Below, one piece after another: positions 9,455 to 18,063 of a stretch of DNA of 64,000 nucleotides. This DNA comes from an uncultured Bacilli bacterium (GTDB taxonomy: Bacteria > Bacillota_I > Bacilli_A > RFN20 > CAG-826). The position numbers and the translations under genes are program-made. Under the pieces are notes generated by a model, which saw only the letters and a program-made list of their open reading frames with translations, was not told the DNA's origin and made no database searches. Positions within the stretch are counted from its first letter, which is position 1, and every line of letters starts with the position of its first letter. The stretch covers positions 16,969-80,968 of the forward strand of contig CALVSB010000005.1 of the NCBI GenBank assembly GCA_944358895.1. Reading direction: 5' to 3'.

Positions 9455-10587
9455 TTCGACGAGCCTTTCCAAAATTCGCTAAGAAGTTCGAGATGGGCCG
9501 TTACCATGGTCTCAACCGTATTGTGGCGGGCCACCTCAATCGCAGCTTCGCCTTTTTCATCGCTCAGGGGTTCGTTGATCGCTTTGAGGAATGCCTCTTC
9601 ACTTGATGGGTCGATGAGCCACCCAGCCCGGTCGTTGGCCAGGAGTTTCAAGGCCGCGTTGGAGTGGATGGAACCAATGACCGGCGTGCCTTGCGATAGC
9701 GATTCATTGACGACATGTCCGTAGATATCTTCCTTGGTCAGGAAGATCGATCCATTCGCATGGTAAAGAGCCTTGAGAATGCCCTCGTGGTTAAGGAACG
9801 GGTAGAGGACCACGTTCTTCAACCCGTGCTTTTGGATGAAGGAAAGATATTGTTCCTTCTGCCCGCCTTCTCCAATCATGATGAGCAGGTAGCTTGTGGG
9901 GACCTTGGTCCAATAGGCGAGAAGCTGCTGGCCGTTTTTCCGCTCGATGTAGGAACCGATGGCAAGATAGACGCGCTGGATGCCCGGCATGGCGGCCTTG
10001 GTCAAAGGGTCTTCCGACCAGTAGGCCATTTTTTGTTCGTGAGCGAGCGGCTTTTCGGGGATGTTTTCCTCGCGGATCGTCGAATAGGGGTAGGTCTTGA
10101 TTTTCCCGAGGTCGGCTCCATAGTGAGCCAAATAGGAACTGGAATGCTCATCGGGGGAGAGATACAAGGCGGCTCCCTTAATGAAGTGTTCTTTGAGCTT
10201 CTTCTTAAACCACGGCTCCCTGCCTTTCACGATTCCTCCGTTGATGGCAAAGACATAGGGGATCTTTTTGCGCTTGAGGTAGGAAATGAGGCGCATTTCC
10301 GCCAAGGTGGAATAGCCGTTCACGACGATGACATCGGGCTTTTCAAATTCGACGATCTTGGGAAGTTCCCGGGAATAGACATTGTGCTTTCCGATGGGCC
10401 GGCCCTTCAGGTAGAGGGGGCGATAACCGGGGCAGCAAGCCTCCCGGTTTTCGTACCACTTGTCGTTCCGGTCGCTTTCCCCGCGGCGTTCGTACACGGC
10501 AACAACCTCGCCGACCCTCGGGCCGAGTTTTTTCAAAAATGCAACCTTGTAGGGGGCCGGATGATTGAAAACCCAAAGAACCTTCAT
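9451..10587 (-). CDS. GT4-family glycosyltransferase
   Basis: A 378-residue GT4 enzyme. It starts MKVLWVFNHPAPYKVAFLKKL, the acceptor-domain pattern shared with many exopolysaccharide glycosyltransferases. The donor domain has YLAIGSYIERKNGQQLL (about 208-224), LIMIGEGGQKEQYL and the E-x7-E-like block IYGHVVNESLSQGTPVIGS (about 286-304). It is the first gene of a two-gene minus-strand unit with the following glycosyltransferase. A TATAAT lies 11 nt upstream of the ATG and no ribosome-binding site is visible. Confidence 0.87.
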   Translation of the reverse strand: MKVLWVFNHPAPYKVAFLKKLGPRVGEVVAVYERRGESDRNDKWYENREACCPGYRPLYLKGRPIGKHNVYSRELPKIVEFEKPDVIVVNGYSTLAEMRLISYLKRKKIPYVFAINGGIVKGREPWFKKKLKEHFIKGAALYLSPDEHSSSYLAHYGADLGKIKTYPYSTIREENIPEKPLAHEQKMAYWSEDPLTKAAMPGIQRVYLAIGSYIERKNGQQLLAYWTKVPTSYLLIMIGEGGQKEQYLSFIQKHGLKNVVLYPFLNHEGILKALYHANGSIFLTKEDIYGHVVNESLSQGTPVIGSIHSNAALKLLANDRAGWLIDPSSEEAFLKAINEPLSDEKGEAAIEVARHNTVETMVTAHLELLSEFWKGSSK

Positions 10588-10598
10588 GTTCGGGGCTA

Positions 10599-10642
10599 AT
10601 TATAAGGTCATTGACCGGTCTTTCTCAGTTAAGGTTTATAGT
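10599..10642. promoter_or_regulatory. Divergent promoters between the GT4 gene and ung
   Basis: Minus strand: TATAAT at 10604-10599, 11 nt from the GT4 start. Plus strand: TATAGT at 10637-10642, 6 nt from the ung start. For ung this places the predicted first transcribed base on the A of ATG. A TTGACC at 10611-10616 is 20 bp from the plus-strand -10, longer than ideal. Confidence 0.5.
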
Positions 10643-10648
10643 TATCCC

Positions 10649-11311
10649 ATGCTAAGAGACTGGAAGGAACTTTTCGATCGGGTCAAAGCGGCCCCTTATT
10701 CCAAGACGCTCAACGCTTTTCTCGACCATGAATATCAGACCAAGACCATCTACCCGCCGCGGGACATGATGTTCCAAGCCTTTCGCTTCACCTCGCCCAA
10801 GACCTTGAAAGCCGTCATCATCGGGCAGGACCCTTATCACAACCCCGCCGAGGCGATGGGAATGTCCTTTTCGGTCCCGATTGGCATCGACCCGCCTCCT
10901 TCCCTCATCAACATTTACAAGGAAATCGAGGCCGATACGGGAACGAAGATGGATTTCGAGCGCGGCGACCTGACTCCCTGGGCTGAGCAGGGCGTGCTCC
11001 TTTTAAACGCCTATCTGTCGGTCGAGGCTGGAAAACCGCTTTCCCATAAGCGCCCGGAATACGAGGCTTTCATGAAGGACACGATGGAGTACATCGATAC
11101 TTTGCCCCAGCCGATTGTTTTCTTCCTTTGGGGAAGCTTTGCCCGGAAGTACAAATTTGACATCCATCATCCGAACCGGCTCATTCTTGAAAGCGTTCAC
11201 CCTTCGCCTCTATCGGCCAATCGCGGAGGGTGGTTCGGCAACCATCATTTCTCGAGATGCAACGCCTTTCTCGTCGATAACGGATCGACCCCGATCGACT
11301 GGAAGATTTGA
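10649..11311 (+). CDS. ung: Uracil-DNA glycosylase, family 1
   Basis: Removes uracil from DNA as the first step of base-excision repair. From the ATG at 10649 it is 220 residues, the normal length. The water-activating motif GQDPYHNP lies at 59-66 with the catalytic aspartate at 61, and the leucine/histidine intercalation motif HPSPLS at 184-189. The frame is open 28 codons further upstream, but those codons overlap the divergent promoter region and do not match the family, so they are excluded. There is no Shine-Dalgarno; a TATAGT box ends 6 nt upstream. Confidence 0.97.
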   Translation: MLRDWKELFDRVKAAPYSKTLNAFLDHEYQTKTIYPPRDMMFQAFRFTSPKTLKAVIIGQDPYHNPAEAMGMSFSVPIGIDPPPSLINIYKEIEADTGTKMDFERGDLTPWAEQGVLLLNAYLSVEAGKPLSHKRPEYEAFMKDTMEYIDTLPQPIVFFLWGSFARKYKFDIHHPNRLILESVHPSPLSANRGGWFGNHHFSRCNAFLVDNGSTPIDWKI

Positions 11312-11375
11312 TTAACAACAATCAACTCTCCTTAAGACATTAATAAAAATGGTATATTCCCGACTGAGGTAACTT

Positions 11376-12677
11376 ATGGACAATAACAAGAAAACCATCG
11401 AGGAAAAGATCCTCGATGCCGAGGAAAGCGTCATCGATCCCGACGTATCGGCGACCGAGGGCGGAGCCGCTTCCTCGATCGAGGAAACCGCGGAAACGGT
11501 CGCTCACGAAGAAAGCCCGGCCGTAACTTCGGCCGAAGGAAAGCCGGCTGCAGCCGACGATGACGACGGCTTTACCGACGAAGTAGACCTTAGCCAAGAG
11601 ATCGCGGCCCAGGACGAAAAGAAGGTCGAGGAAGCCAAGCCGGCCGAACCGACGATCGACCTCTACAAAGAAGAAGAGGCCAAGGAAGAAGACCCGGCCG
11701 CGGCCAAGAAGGAACTCGAAGAAAAAAGTGCTCTCCTCGAAACCGAGGAAGACCTTCAGGCCATCGAGGCGGCTCGCCAGGTTTTCTATTCCTTTTACAA
11801 GAAGGCCAGTCGCATCAAATGGATCGTCACCGTCCTCATGATCGTCATCGTGGCGGTGGCCTGGATCGTCCCTAGCTTCATTCAGACCGGTGTCGACGAG
11901 GAAGGAAACGCCGTTGGCCTTCCGACCGAGGTTACCCTTGGCATCGGCATCGGCGGCATCGTCCTCATGCTCGCCATCCTGCTCGGCTTCAATGTCTACT
12001 ACAAGAAGCGGGTCGAGAAGGCGATGAGCGATTACTTCAACTCCTACTACACGGCCAATGACGACTATGTCTTCGGCGGACTCGTTTCCGACCGGACGGG
12101 GAACGTCGACTGCAAGATCAAAGACACTGATCTCACCGATGCCGGCCTCTACCGGGACGTCTTCAAAGTCGGAAGCCGGGATGCCATCGAGTTTACCTAC
12201 AACGGCCACAAGGCCCTCTATTGCGACTGCTCGGCTTCGGTCAAAGGGCAGAAGAGCCTTGCGACTGTCTTCGTCGGCAAGATGATGCGGATCGACAACG
12301 ACTTCCAAGGCAACGAACTCCTCGTCTACTTGAAGGGCAACAAGCGGGCTCTTCCTCCGACGACGCTTGAGGGACGTAACCTCATCGAAGACACGAAAAC
12401 GACGCTCGTCTATGGCGAGCACGACAGCAAGCGCCTTCTCACCAAGGAAGTCCGCAACGCCATCGCGAACATCACGACGGACTCCATCCTGGTTGACTTG
12501 AGCATTCTCGTGAAGCCGGGCAAGACATACTTCTTCTTCGGCTACGAGGATTCCCTCATGGTTCTTCCTTACGATAAGCCCTTCGACCCGAAGCCGACGA
12601 TGCATCTCAAGGAAGACACGAGGAAGACGTTTGCTTTGGTCGACGCCCTCGACAAAGCCATCTCCCATCTTAACTAA
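11376..12677 (+). CDS. Membrane protein with acidic N-terminal tail, unknown function
   Basis: A 433-residue protein in three parts: a highly acidic, probably disordered first 120 residues (rich in E, D, A, K, P); two transmembrane segments at about 148-170 and 186-208 separated by a short loop; and a folded C-terminal domain of about 220 residues with blocks such as DVFKVGSRDAIEFTYNGHKAL and LLVYLKGNKRALPPT. The last part vaguely resembles DUF3137-type domains, without certainty. A TATATT box and a GAGGT ribosome-binding site precede the ATG. It is monocistronic with its own terminator. Confidence 0.6.
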   Translation: MDNNKKTIEEKILDAEESVIDPDVSATEGGAASSIEETAETVAHEESPAVTSAEGKPAAADDDDGFTDEVDLSQEIAAQDEKKVEEAKPAEPTIDLYKEEEAKEEDPAAAKKELEEKSALLETEEDLQAIEAARQVFYSFYKKASRIKWIVTVLMIVIVAVAWIVPSFIQTGVDEEGNAVGLPTEVTLGIGIGGIVLMLAILLGFNVYYKKRVEKAMSDYFNSYYTANDDYVFGGLVSDRTGNVDCKIKDTDLTDAGLYRDVFKVGSRDAIEFTYNGHKALYCDCSASVKGQKSLATVFVGKMMRIDNDFQGNELLVYLKGNKRALPPTTLEGRNLIEDTKTTLVYGEHDSKRLLTKEVRNAIANITTDSILVDLSILVKPGKTYFFFGYEDSLMVLPYDKPFDPKPTMHLKEDTRKTFALVDALDKAISHLN

Positions 12678-12684
12678 GAAAAGG

Positions 12685-12713
12685 CCGGCTTCCGTGAACG
12701 GAGCCGGTTTTTT
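12685..12713 (+). terminator. Rho-independent terminator
   Basis: Stem CCGGCT-T-CCGT / ACGG-AGCCGG around a GA loop (12685-12707), then six T. It lies eight bases after the stop codon of the acidic membrane protein gene. Confidence 0.9.
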
Positions 12714-12799
12714 CATGCCTAGGCAAAATTTGTTTTCATAAAAAGAAAGGCCTTTTGCAAAGGTTTTGGAAGGAAGACTGCCATTTCTCACGTACGTGT

Positions 12800-12828
12800 G
12801 TGACAGGCGCGCATTGTTAGACGATAAT
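12800..12828 (+). promoter_or_regulatory. Strong promoter of the secreted-protein pair
   Basis: GTGACA (12800-12805), exactly 17 bp, then GATAAT (12823-12828): five of six consensus bases in each box. The expected start of transcription is at about 12835, which is the GTG start codon proposed for the first gene. No ribosome-binding site fits between. Confidence 0.7.
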
Positions 12829-12834
12829 ATGCTC

Positions 12835-13500
12835 GTGACGAAACGAGGTATGGCATCGCGGAAGCGCCGCTTCCTTGCTCTCGGGCTGACCCTTCTATCG
12901 CTTTCCTGCGTCGGTCTCTTTTCCATTGCTTTTGCTTCTTGGAGTTTCGATGAGGCAGGGGCGGCGGGGCCGGCCGTTATCTCGGGAATCGATGCGAACG
13001 TAGGTACGGTCGTCGATTTCAGCGGCACGTCTTATCTACGTCTCACTACTTCTTCAGTTTCTGCCTTCAACGAGCAATATGGGTTTGTTCAACCAGATGG
13101 CTCCTTTGGGAATAGCGGATCGGTCGCGGCTCTCTTTTACGTAAATGGCAGCGGTATTTCAGATAAGCTTGGCGGCAGCCAGTTCGGCATTAAGGTTACC
13201 GGTGGCTTTGGAGATAATGCTTTTGCACTTTCCGGCAGCTACGACTACGCCTTTGGGGCGGGCAATATCTCTGAGATTGCTTCGGCAGAGCCGTATCGAG
13301 TCGACGGAAGCACAAAAACCCCGGGGAGCGATGGGAGTGTAACGACTGACCTTCTTTCTGCGGCGGATATGACCACCGTCTCTTGGTTCTGCATTTGGTT
13401 TGATTTTAGCGTTCCGGATTCGTCGGCATGGCCGACTTTGGAATCGGATATTAAGGCTGCTGGGCTTAATTTGAGCATCCTTTTGGAGGCGAGGTCCTAG
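12835..13500 (+). CDS. Small exported protein with an F-x-S-W signal region
   Basis: About 221 residues from a GTG at 12835 (alternatives: ATG at 12829 or 12850). A basic N-terminus (ASRKRRF) is followed by a hydrophobic core and AFASWSFDE, then a Ser/Gly/Thr/Asp-rich domain with few charges, probably beta-structured. It is likely secreted or surface-held. The hydrophobic segment ending in a small-residue-SW motif recurs in the next gene (GFSSWVIP), three bases downstream, so both may use the same processing signal. This recalls SipW/TasA-type export of matrix proteins, but no SipW homologue is in the window. I do not recognise the mature domain. Confidence 0.6.
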   Translation: MTKRGMASRKRRFLALGLTLLSLSCVGLFSIAFASWSFDEAGAAGPAVISGIDANVGTVVDFSGTSYLRLTTSSVSAFNEQYGFVQPDGSFGNSGSVAALFYVNGSGISDKLGGSQFGIKVTGGFGDNAFALSGSYDYAFGAGNISEIASAEPYRVDGSTKTPGSDGSVTTDLLSAADMTTVSWFCIWFDFSVPDSSAWPTLESDIKAAGLNLSILLEARS

Positions 13501-13502
13501 CC

Positions 13503-16457
13503 ATGAGAAAGAAGCTCGGGCTCGCCTTCCTGCTTAGTTTAGGGATCGTTGCTACGACGACCCTTGGTTTTTCTTCGTGGGTCATACCGGCATTATCTTT
13601 TTCGGCCAGCCCATCAATAAATGATTCGTCGGATGCCGTTGCATATGTTCGGACGGATGGAAATAGTGATAGATATTTTTGGGACCTTGGCAAAGCAATT
13701 AATTTCGCAAATTCGTTTTCTTCTGCATCCGTTTATGTGATTCCAGGAGTAGGAACTCGAGACGATCCGATTCTTCTTGAAGGTGGCCGTAATGTTTCAT
13801 CAGGGAGAAACGTTGTGACCCTCTCTTCAGGCGTTTCGCTGTACCTTCCTTTTGAAGGTGAAAACTATGAGCAAAGAGGGTACGATGCAAACGGCTTTGC
13901 TGATTCTTCGTGGACGAAAGTACAGACAAATTTGAAGTCCAATGTGCTGCTTGCCAGTGAAACTGATTTGTACATTGAATCGGGTGCGAATCTTTTCATA
14001 GGTGGGCAAGTCGGGGATACCGGTTCCAATGTTATTGGAGTAACTTCTGGTTCATATGCTCAGTTGCTCTTAGGAGAGTCGTCATCGATTATTTGCAACG
14101 GCGGAAACATTCAATGTCTTGGATACATTAAGCCTCAATTTGAAGAGTACAACGGCGACTCCTCCTATGCCGTTGGTGAAAGCCTTGACGGCGTTCTTGT
14201 TCACATTAATAGCGGTACTCTTATTTCGCCAATTGCATTTTATGATTTTCGTGGCGGTGCGCTTTTATCCGGTCTGAAAACTGCAAACATTTTTCCGCTT
14301 TCAGTGTTTGACTTGCCAAATATTTCTTGCCCTTTGTTAATTGAAAGTTCAGCTACCTATAAGGTCTATCTTGAGATGTATTCCGGTTCGATGAAACAAC
14401 ACTTTCAAGGCGATTTTATCTTTTCCGGGGAAGGTGGGGTCATCGACTTAGCTGATGGTGCATCCTTGCTTTTAGATTACACCCCGTCATTAACGCAAAA
14501 TGTTGATGGCATGCATGTTGGGCTGACTTACAACGACTATTCTTCTCCGGCCTATATCAAGGACGGGTCAAATGGCAATGAAGGACGGACAAAAGTCGTC
14601 ATAGATGGTGGCGCCACGTTCAATAACATCAAAGCCAAGCTCTATATTGAAGTTTCTACAGAGGGAATGTTTGTTCCCTTTTCTTGGAAATGGGATATTA
14701 TCGCGAAAGGCGGCGACTTCATATTTAATGTGAATACGAAATTTCTTCCTGGTGCTGATGTTTTGGTTGAAAAAGACGCGAATTTATTCTTAAACGGGAT
14801 GACCATTTTCTACCAAAACTGGAATAGTTCAATCGAAGCTTCTGCAAAGTACCCATCAAATTTGCCTGCCGCTAAATTAGTGAACAACGGCAACATTCAT
14901 ATCAATGGTTCTTTTGGGGGCATAATCGAAACTTCTTTAAGAGGTGCCGAAATAAATTTGGAATCTGGTGCAAGCTTTTCGACATCGTCGCCTGAAGCAA
15001 CTACCATGGGTGTCAATTTGGGCCTTATTCAATTAGTTAATACAGAAAATGTTGTTGAGTCTGCTAGAGCTTATCTGAAGGACAGCGAGCAGGACACTAA
15101 TTTTGAGCTTAAGGAACTTTCTTTGTATCAGGGATGCAGTCGTTTTATCAGCGACGGTTCTTGCTTCTACCCGTATTATAAGTTAACGAGCGTTCCTATC
15201 GAAGTCGCTGAGTACGTTGGTAGACCAAGCGGGGAATATGTGACATTCACAGTTGATTCAAATGGGCAATCCATCGATATGGACGAAAGCGGAGGAACGG
15301 TCGAAGCTTCGGGGGCGATTAGGCTTACCAATCTCCGCAATGTGGCTTATGCGTATTATTCCGGACTAGAAAACGAAATTTACTTCCCGGACGCAAGTTC
15401 CGATACCATTACTGCTGCCATTGTTGAAGGACACTCTCTTATTGTTGTTCCGGCGTCGCCTGTTTCATCAATGAATGGGCAGGCAATAGGGAAACATTAT
15501 ACCGTAACTATGACCGTTGCCTCTTCGAGGACCGGCAATTCTTGGAGTGTGGTATTCAATCAGACAGACAATAGCGATAACAACTCGACAAGCGCGTTCA
15601 GCGGCATTGATGTTAAAGTTGGCGATCTTTTAACCGCTTCACTGGATTACCACGGGAAAGACGAGAACACTGGCACTTGGAGCACCAATGCCGGATTTGA
15701 TATCAGTGGAAATTCTGAGAACGTTTATACATTTAGAGTTCTTTATGGTGCAGCCACCAATGGCCTTACAGTTACTCATAGCTTTGACAATTCGGTATGC
15801 GTAATTGAGGGCACGCTGATAACGATGGCCGACGGAAGCCAAAAACCGGTTGAAGATATTGTGCGTTCTGACATGCTCATGGTTTTCAACCACGAAACCG
15901 GACACCTTGATAAATCGCCTGTGTTCTTCGTTGAAGGAATAGAAGAGCAGTATGATGTCATGACCTTGACGTTCGATGACGGGACGACTCTAGGGCTCGT
16001 TAATGAACACGGATTGTTCGATGCAAAGATTAAAAAATATGTTTATGTAAATGAAATTAATTATGAAAGCTTCATTGGGGATCAATTCTTAAAACAAGAT
16101 GGATCTCTGACAACTCTCCAAAATGTGTCTATTTCGGAAAAAACAGTAAAGGCTTACCACATTGCTTCTGAGTATCACTTGAATGTGTTCACGAACGGCA
16201 TTCTTGGAATTAATGGATCATTGAACGGACTTTTCAACATCTTTGATTTGGATGATTCCTTGAAATATGACGAGGAAAAGAAAGCAAGCGATATTGAGAA
16301 ATATGGTTTGTTTACTTATGAAGACTTCAAGGATTGGGGACCTTATGAGCTGTATGAGAAATTCCCCGCTTCCTATCTCAAAGTTTCTTTGGGGAAAGGC
16401 CTAACCACGTTGGAAAGTTTGGCGAGACGGTTCGAAGAATTCAGGTATCTATTATAA
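13503..16457 (+). CDS. Large exported beta-solenoid-like protein with C-terminal Hint (intein-like) domain
   Basis: A 984-residue protein. Residues 1-25 are a signal segment ending GFSSW. Residues about 40-760 are low in charge, with recurring N-G-x-I/L-x-I and SGAS-type turns (for example LVNNGNIHINGSFGG, INLESGASFS), as in right-handed beta-helix adhesins. From C766 a Hint domain follows: block A CVIEGTLITMADGSQKPVED, a histidine in NEHGLF (H836) and a terminal block YHLNVFTNGILGING ending at N904. After it come about 80 residues with no known domain. The splice-junction asparagine is followed by glycine rather than Ser/Thr/Cys and preceded by Ile rather than His. That fits self-cleavage or ester-mediated attachment better than protein splicing. 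Codon use is more A+T-rich than in flanking genes. It follows the small exported protein gene by two bases. Confidence 0.75.
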   Translation: MRKKLGLAFLLSLGIVATTTLGFSSWVIPALSFSASPSINDSSDAVAYVRTDGNSDRYFWDLGKAINFANSFSSASVYVIPGVGTRDDPILLEGGRNVSSGRNVVTLSSGVSLYLPFEGENYEQRGYDANGFADSSWTKVQTNLKSNVLLASETDLYIESGANLFIGGQVGDTGSNVIGVTSGSYAQLLLGESSSIICNGGNIQCLGYIKPQFEEYNGDSSYAVGESLDGVLVHINSGTLISPIAFYDFRGGALLSGLKTANIFPLSVFDLPNISCPLLIESSATYKVYLEMYSGSMKQHFQGDFIFSGEGGVIDLADGASLLLDYTPSLTQNVDGMHVGLTYNDYSSPAYIKDGSNGNEGRTKVVIDGGATFNNIKAKLYIEVSTEGMFVPFSWKWDIIAKGGDFIFNVNTKFLPGADVLVEKDANLFLNGMTIFYQNWNSSIEASAKYPSNLPAAKLVNNGNIHINGSFGGIIETSLRGAEINLESGASFSTSSPEATTMGVNLGLIQLVNTENVVESARAYLKDSEQDTNFELKELSLYQGCSRFISDGSCFYPYYKLTSVPIEVAEYVGRPSGEYVTFTVDSNGQSIDMDESGGTVEASGAIRLTNLRNVAYAYYSGLENEIYFPDASSDTITAAIVEGHSLIVVPASPVSSMNGQAIGKHYTVTMTVASSRTGNSWSVVFNQTDNSDNNSTSAFSGIDVKVGDLLTASLDYHGKDENTGTWSTNAGFDISGNSENVYTFRVLYGAATNGLTVTHSFDNSVCVIEGTLITMADGSQKPVEDIVRSDMLMVFNHETGHLDKSPVFFVEGIEEQYDVMTLTFDDGTTLGLVNEHGLFDAKIKKYVYVNEINYESFIGDQFLKQDGSLTTLQNVSISEKTVKAYHIASEYHLNVFTNGILGINGSLNGLFNIFDLDDSLKYDEEKKASDIEKYGLFTYEDFKDWGPYELYEKFPASYLKVSLGKGLTTLESLARRFEEFRYLL

Positions 16458-16458
16458 T
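16453..16458 (+). promoter_or_regulatory. -10 element of the DUF402 gene inside the preceding stop
   Basis: A perfect TATAAT overlaps the TAA stop of the Hint protein gene and ends 7 nt before the ATG at 16466. There is no Shine-Dalgarno. The candidate -35 (TTCGAA, 16 bp upstream) is weak. Confidence 0.45.
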
Positions 16459-16465
16459 TTTGCCT

Positions 16466-17068
16466 ATGATGAGGCCCTCTTGTAATAATTCACGTCGTTT
16501 CTGGCGCTGGATCAAAGTCCAGGCCTACAAGCATGATGGTTCTATCCACCGGGAATGGTCCCCAGCCTACTTGGTGGAAGAAACCGATCGCTACTACGCC
16601 CTTGCTTCGCGAGCCTCTTTGGTCACCGAAGCCGGAGGGCGGCGGTGGATGACGTCGGAAAACGCCATCTTCTTCCTCTTCAAGCACGAATGGATGAACG
16701 TCATCGCCATGATGAAGCCCGAACGGGGCATCGTCTACTATGTCAACATCGCCTCTCCGACCATCTTTGACGGAGGGTTCCTTCGCTACATCGACTATGA
16801 CCTAGACGTCAAGCTTTTCCCCGATCATGTGGTCAAAGAGCTAGACGAGCAGGAGTTCCGCCGGCACTCGGCTAAGTACGGGTACGACGAAGAGACGATC
16901 GATATCTGCGTCAACATGGAGAAGCGGATCGAAAAGATGATGAGGGATGGCGAATTCCCCTTCATCGATGATGAAGTTCATCGTCTCTACAACCTGTTCC
17001 TAGCCGAGAACCGCCCTTACGAGGTCAATAAGAAGCGGCCGCAAGGGGATCGCTCGTCTAACGACTAA
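16466..17068 (+). CDS. DUF402 family nucleoside tri-/diphosphate phosphatase
   Basis: About 200 residues. It aligns well with the Bacillus YgaC / Staphylococcus Ntdp family, which hydrolyses nucleoside tri- and diphosphates. Shared blocks are VQAYKHDGSIHREW (18-31), TSENAIFFLFKHEWMNVIAMM, VYYVNIASPTIFD and LRYIDYDLDVKLFPD, where the DYDLD acidic pair belongs to the metal site. Members are cytoplasmic and connected to stress and virulence in staphylococci. The first 13 residues are an unusual Ser/Arg/Asn-rich extension. A TTG two codons upstream is an alternative start; the ATG is preferred because of the adjacent -10. The 3' end overlaps the convergent reductase gene by 11 bases. Confidence 0.88.
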   Translation: MMRPSCNNSRRFWRWIKVQAYKHDGSIHREWSPAYLVEETDRYYALASRASLVTEAGGRRWMTSENAIFFLFKHEWMNVIAMMKPERGIVYYVNIASPTIFDGGFLRYIDYDLDVKLFPDHVVKELDEQEFRRHSAKYGYDEETIDICVNMEKRIEKMMRDGEFPFIDDEVHRLYNLFLAENRPYEVNKKRPQGDRSSND

Positions 17069-17963
17069 GGAGATAAGAAGCGATGGCCCGCTCGGCTTCC
17101 TCGAAGCCGGGCTCCATCCTTTTTCTTTTGCCTTCCTTATAGGAAAGGTCGCCAATCACATAGACATTAGGCTCGACCATCGAGTGCTCATCGCTTAGAT
17201 AGCCAAAGCCCGAAGAAGCTTTCTCATAAGGCAAAGGCAAGCTTTCGGGAACGAGTCCGAAGTTGACGAGGATAGCATCGCACGGCAAACGAAGATCAGT
17301 GTGGTCGATAACGGATTCGATATGAATTCCCGTGCAAATGTTCCCTCTTTTTTCGAGTTTTGCTGGAATGTACGAAAGATAGATCTTGATGGGAAGACCG
17401 GCGATTTTATGACCATCGCCCCGGAATTCGTTCCTTCGATGGACAAGCGAGACATCCGCGATCGGACAAAGTTCCTTGGCCCAGTCGAGAGCGCTGTCGC
17501 CGCCTCCGAAGACGATGACCTTTTTGCCTTCGAGGATGTTGGGGTCGCTAAGCGCATAGAAGATGTTGGCCGTTCCTTGTTCGCCTTCGAGTCCCATGGT
17601 TCGAGGGTGGTAGAAACCCAGCCCCGTGGCTAGGAAAAGGGCCTTGGCCTGATATTCGCCCTGAGTGGTCGTGAGACGAAACGTTTGATCTTCCTGCTTT
17701 TGGATTCCGGTCACCTTGGTGTTGCGGCGCACGTGGGCTTTGTCGATTTCCGCGAGAAGGTTCAGGAAAAGCTCGTGCCCCTTCATCGGCTCGTAGCCCT
17801 TCACGTCGTCGACCGTCTTGGCCGGGTAAAGGCTATCTAGCTGGCCGCCGAGGACAGAACTGGCTTCCAGGAGAATGACGTCCAGCCCTTTCTTTTCGAG
17901 AAGGGCGAGGGCGTGCATTCCGACCGGTCCCCCTCCGACGACGATGACTTCGTGCCGTTCCAT
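17058..17963 (-). CDS. Ferredoxin/flavodoxin-NADP+ reductase, thioredoxin-reductase-like type
   Basis: Starts at MERHEVIVVGGG (ATG 17963; 17969 is possible), giving 301 residues. The FAD-binding GGGPVG is at about 9-14, the GGQL motif follows at the usual spacing (VLGGQLDSL), and a second dinucleotide site VFGGGDSALDWA binds NADPH. The C-terminal VYVIGDLSYKEG closes the FAD site. The CxxC redox pair of true thioredoxin reductases is missing, which is the hallmark of YumC-type ferredoxin-NADP reductases. The frame is open almost 100 codons further upstream, but that extension is antisense to tsaE and is rejected. Confidence 0.9.
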   Translation of the reverse strand: MERHEVIVVGGGPVGMHALALLEKKGLDVILLEASSVLGGQLDSLYPAKTVDDVKGYEPMKGHELFLNLLAEIDKAHVRRNTKVTGIQKQEDQTFRLTTTQGEYQAKALFLATGLGFYHPRTMGLEGEQGTANIFYALSDPNILEGKKVIVFGGGDSALDWAKELCPIADVSLVHRRNEFRGDGHKIAGLPIKIYLSYIPAKLEKRGNICTGIHIESVIDHTDLRLPCDAILVNFGLVPESLPLPYEKASSGFGYLSDEHSMVEPNVYVIGDLSYKEGKRKRMEPGFEEAERAIASYLLSR

Positions 17964-18047
17964 GCCCATAAGGGTAGGTGGCTTCTTTTGAAAAGGAAAC
18001 AATCTTTTGCCATAAGTGCCGTTTTCTTCCCCATAGGGGAAAAAGGC

Positions 18048-18053
18048 TATAAT
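18048..18053 (+). promoter_or_regulatory. -10 element of the tsaE-tsaB-rimI-tsaD operon
   Basis: Perfect TATAAT ending 10 nt before the tsaE ATG at 18064, with no Shine-Dalgarno between. The -35 is not convincing. Confidence 0.5.
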
Positions 18054-18063
18054 GCAGCCGCAT

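Noticed and set aside
11340..13028. Open frame of 562 codons on the minus strand
   Set aside because: It is antisense to the acidic membrane protein and secreted-protein genes. Its composition is a mirror of their codon bias and it has no recognisable motif.
13503..16457. True intein interrupting a host protein
   Set aside because: The terminal junction lacks a +1 Cys/Ser/Thr and the penultimate His. The flanks do not join into a known extein.
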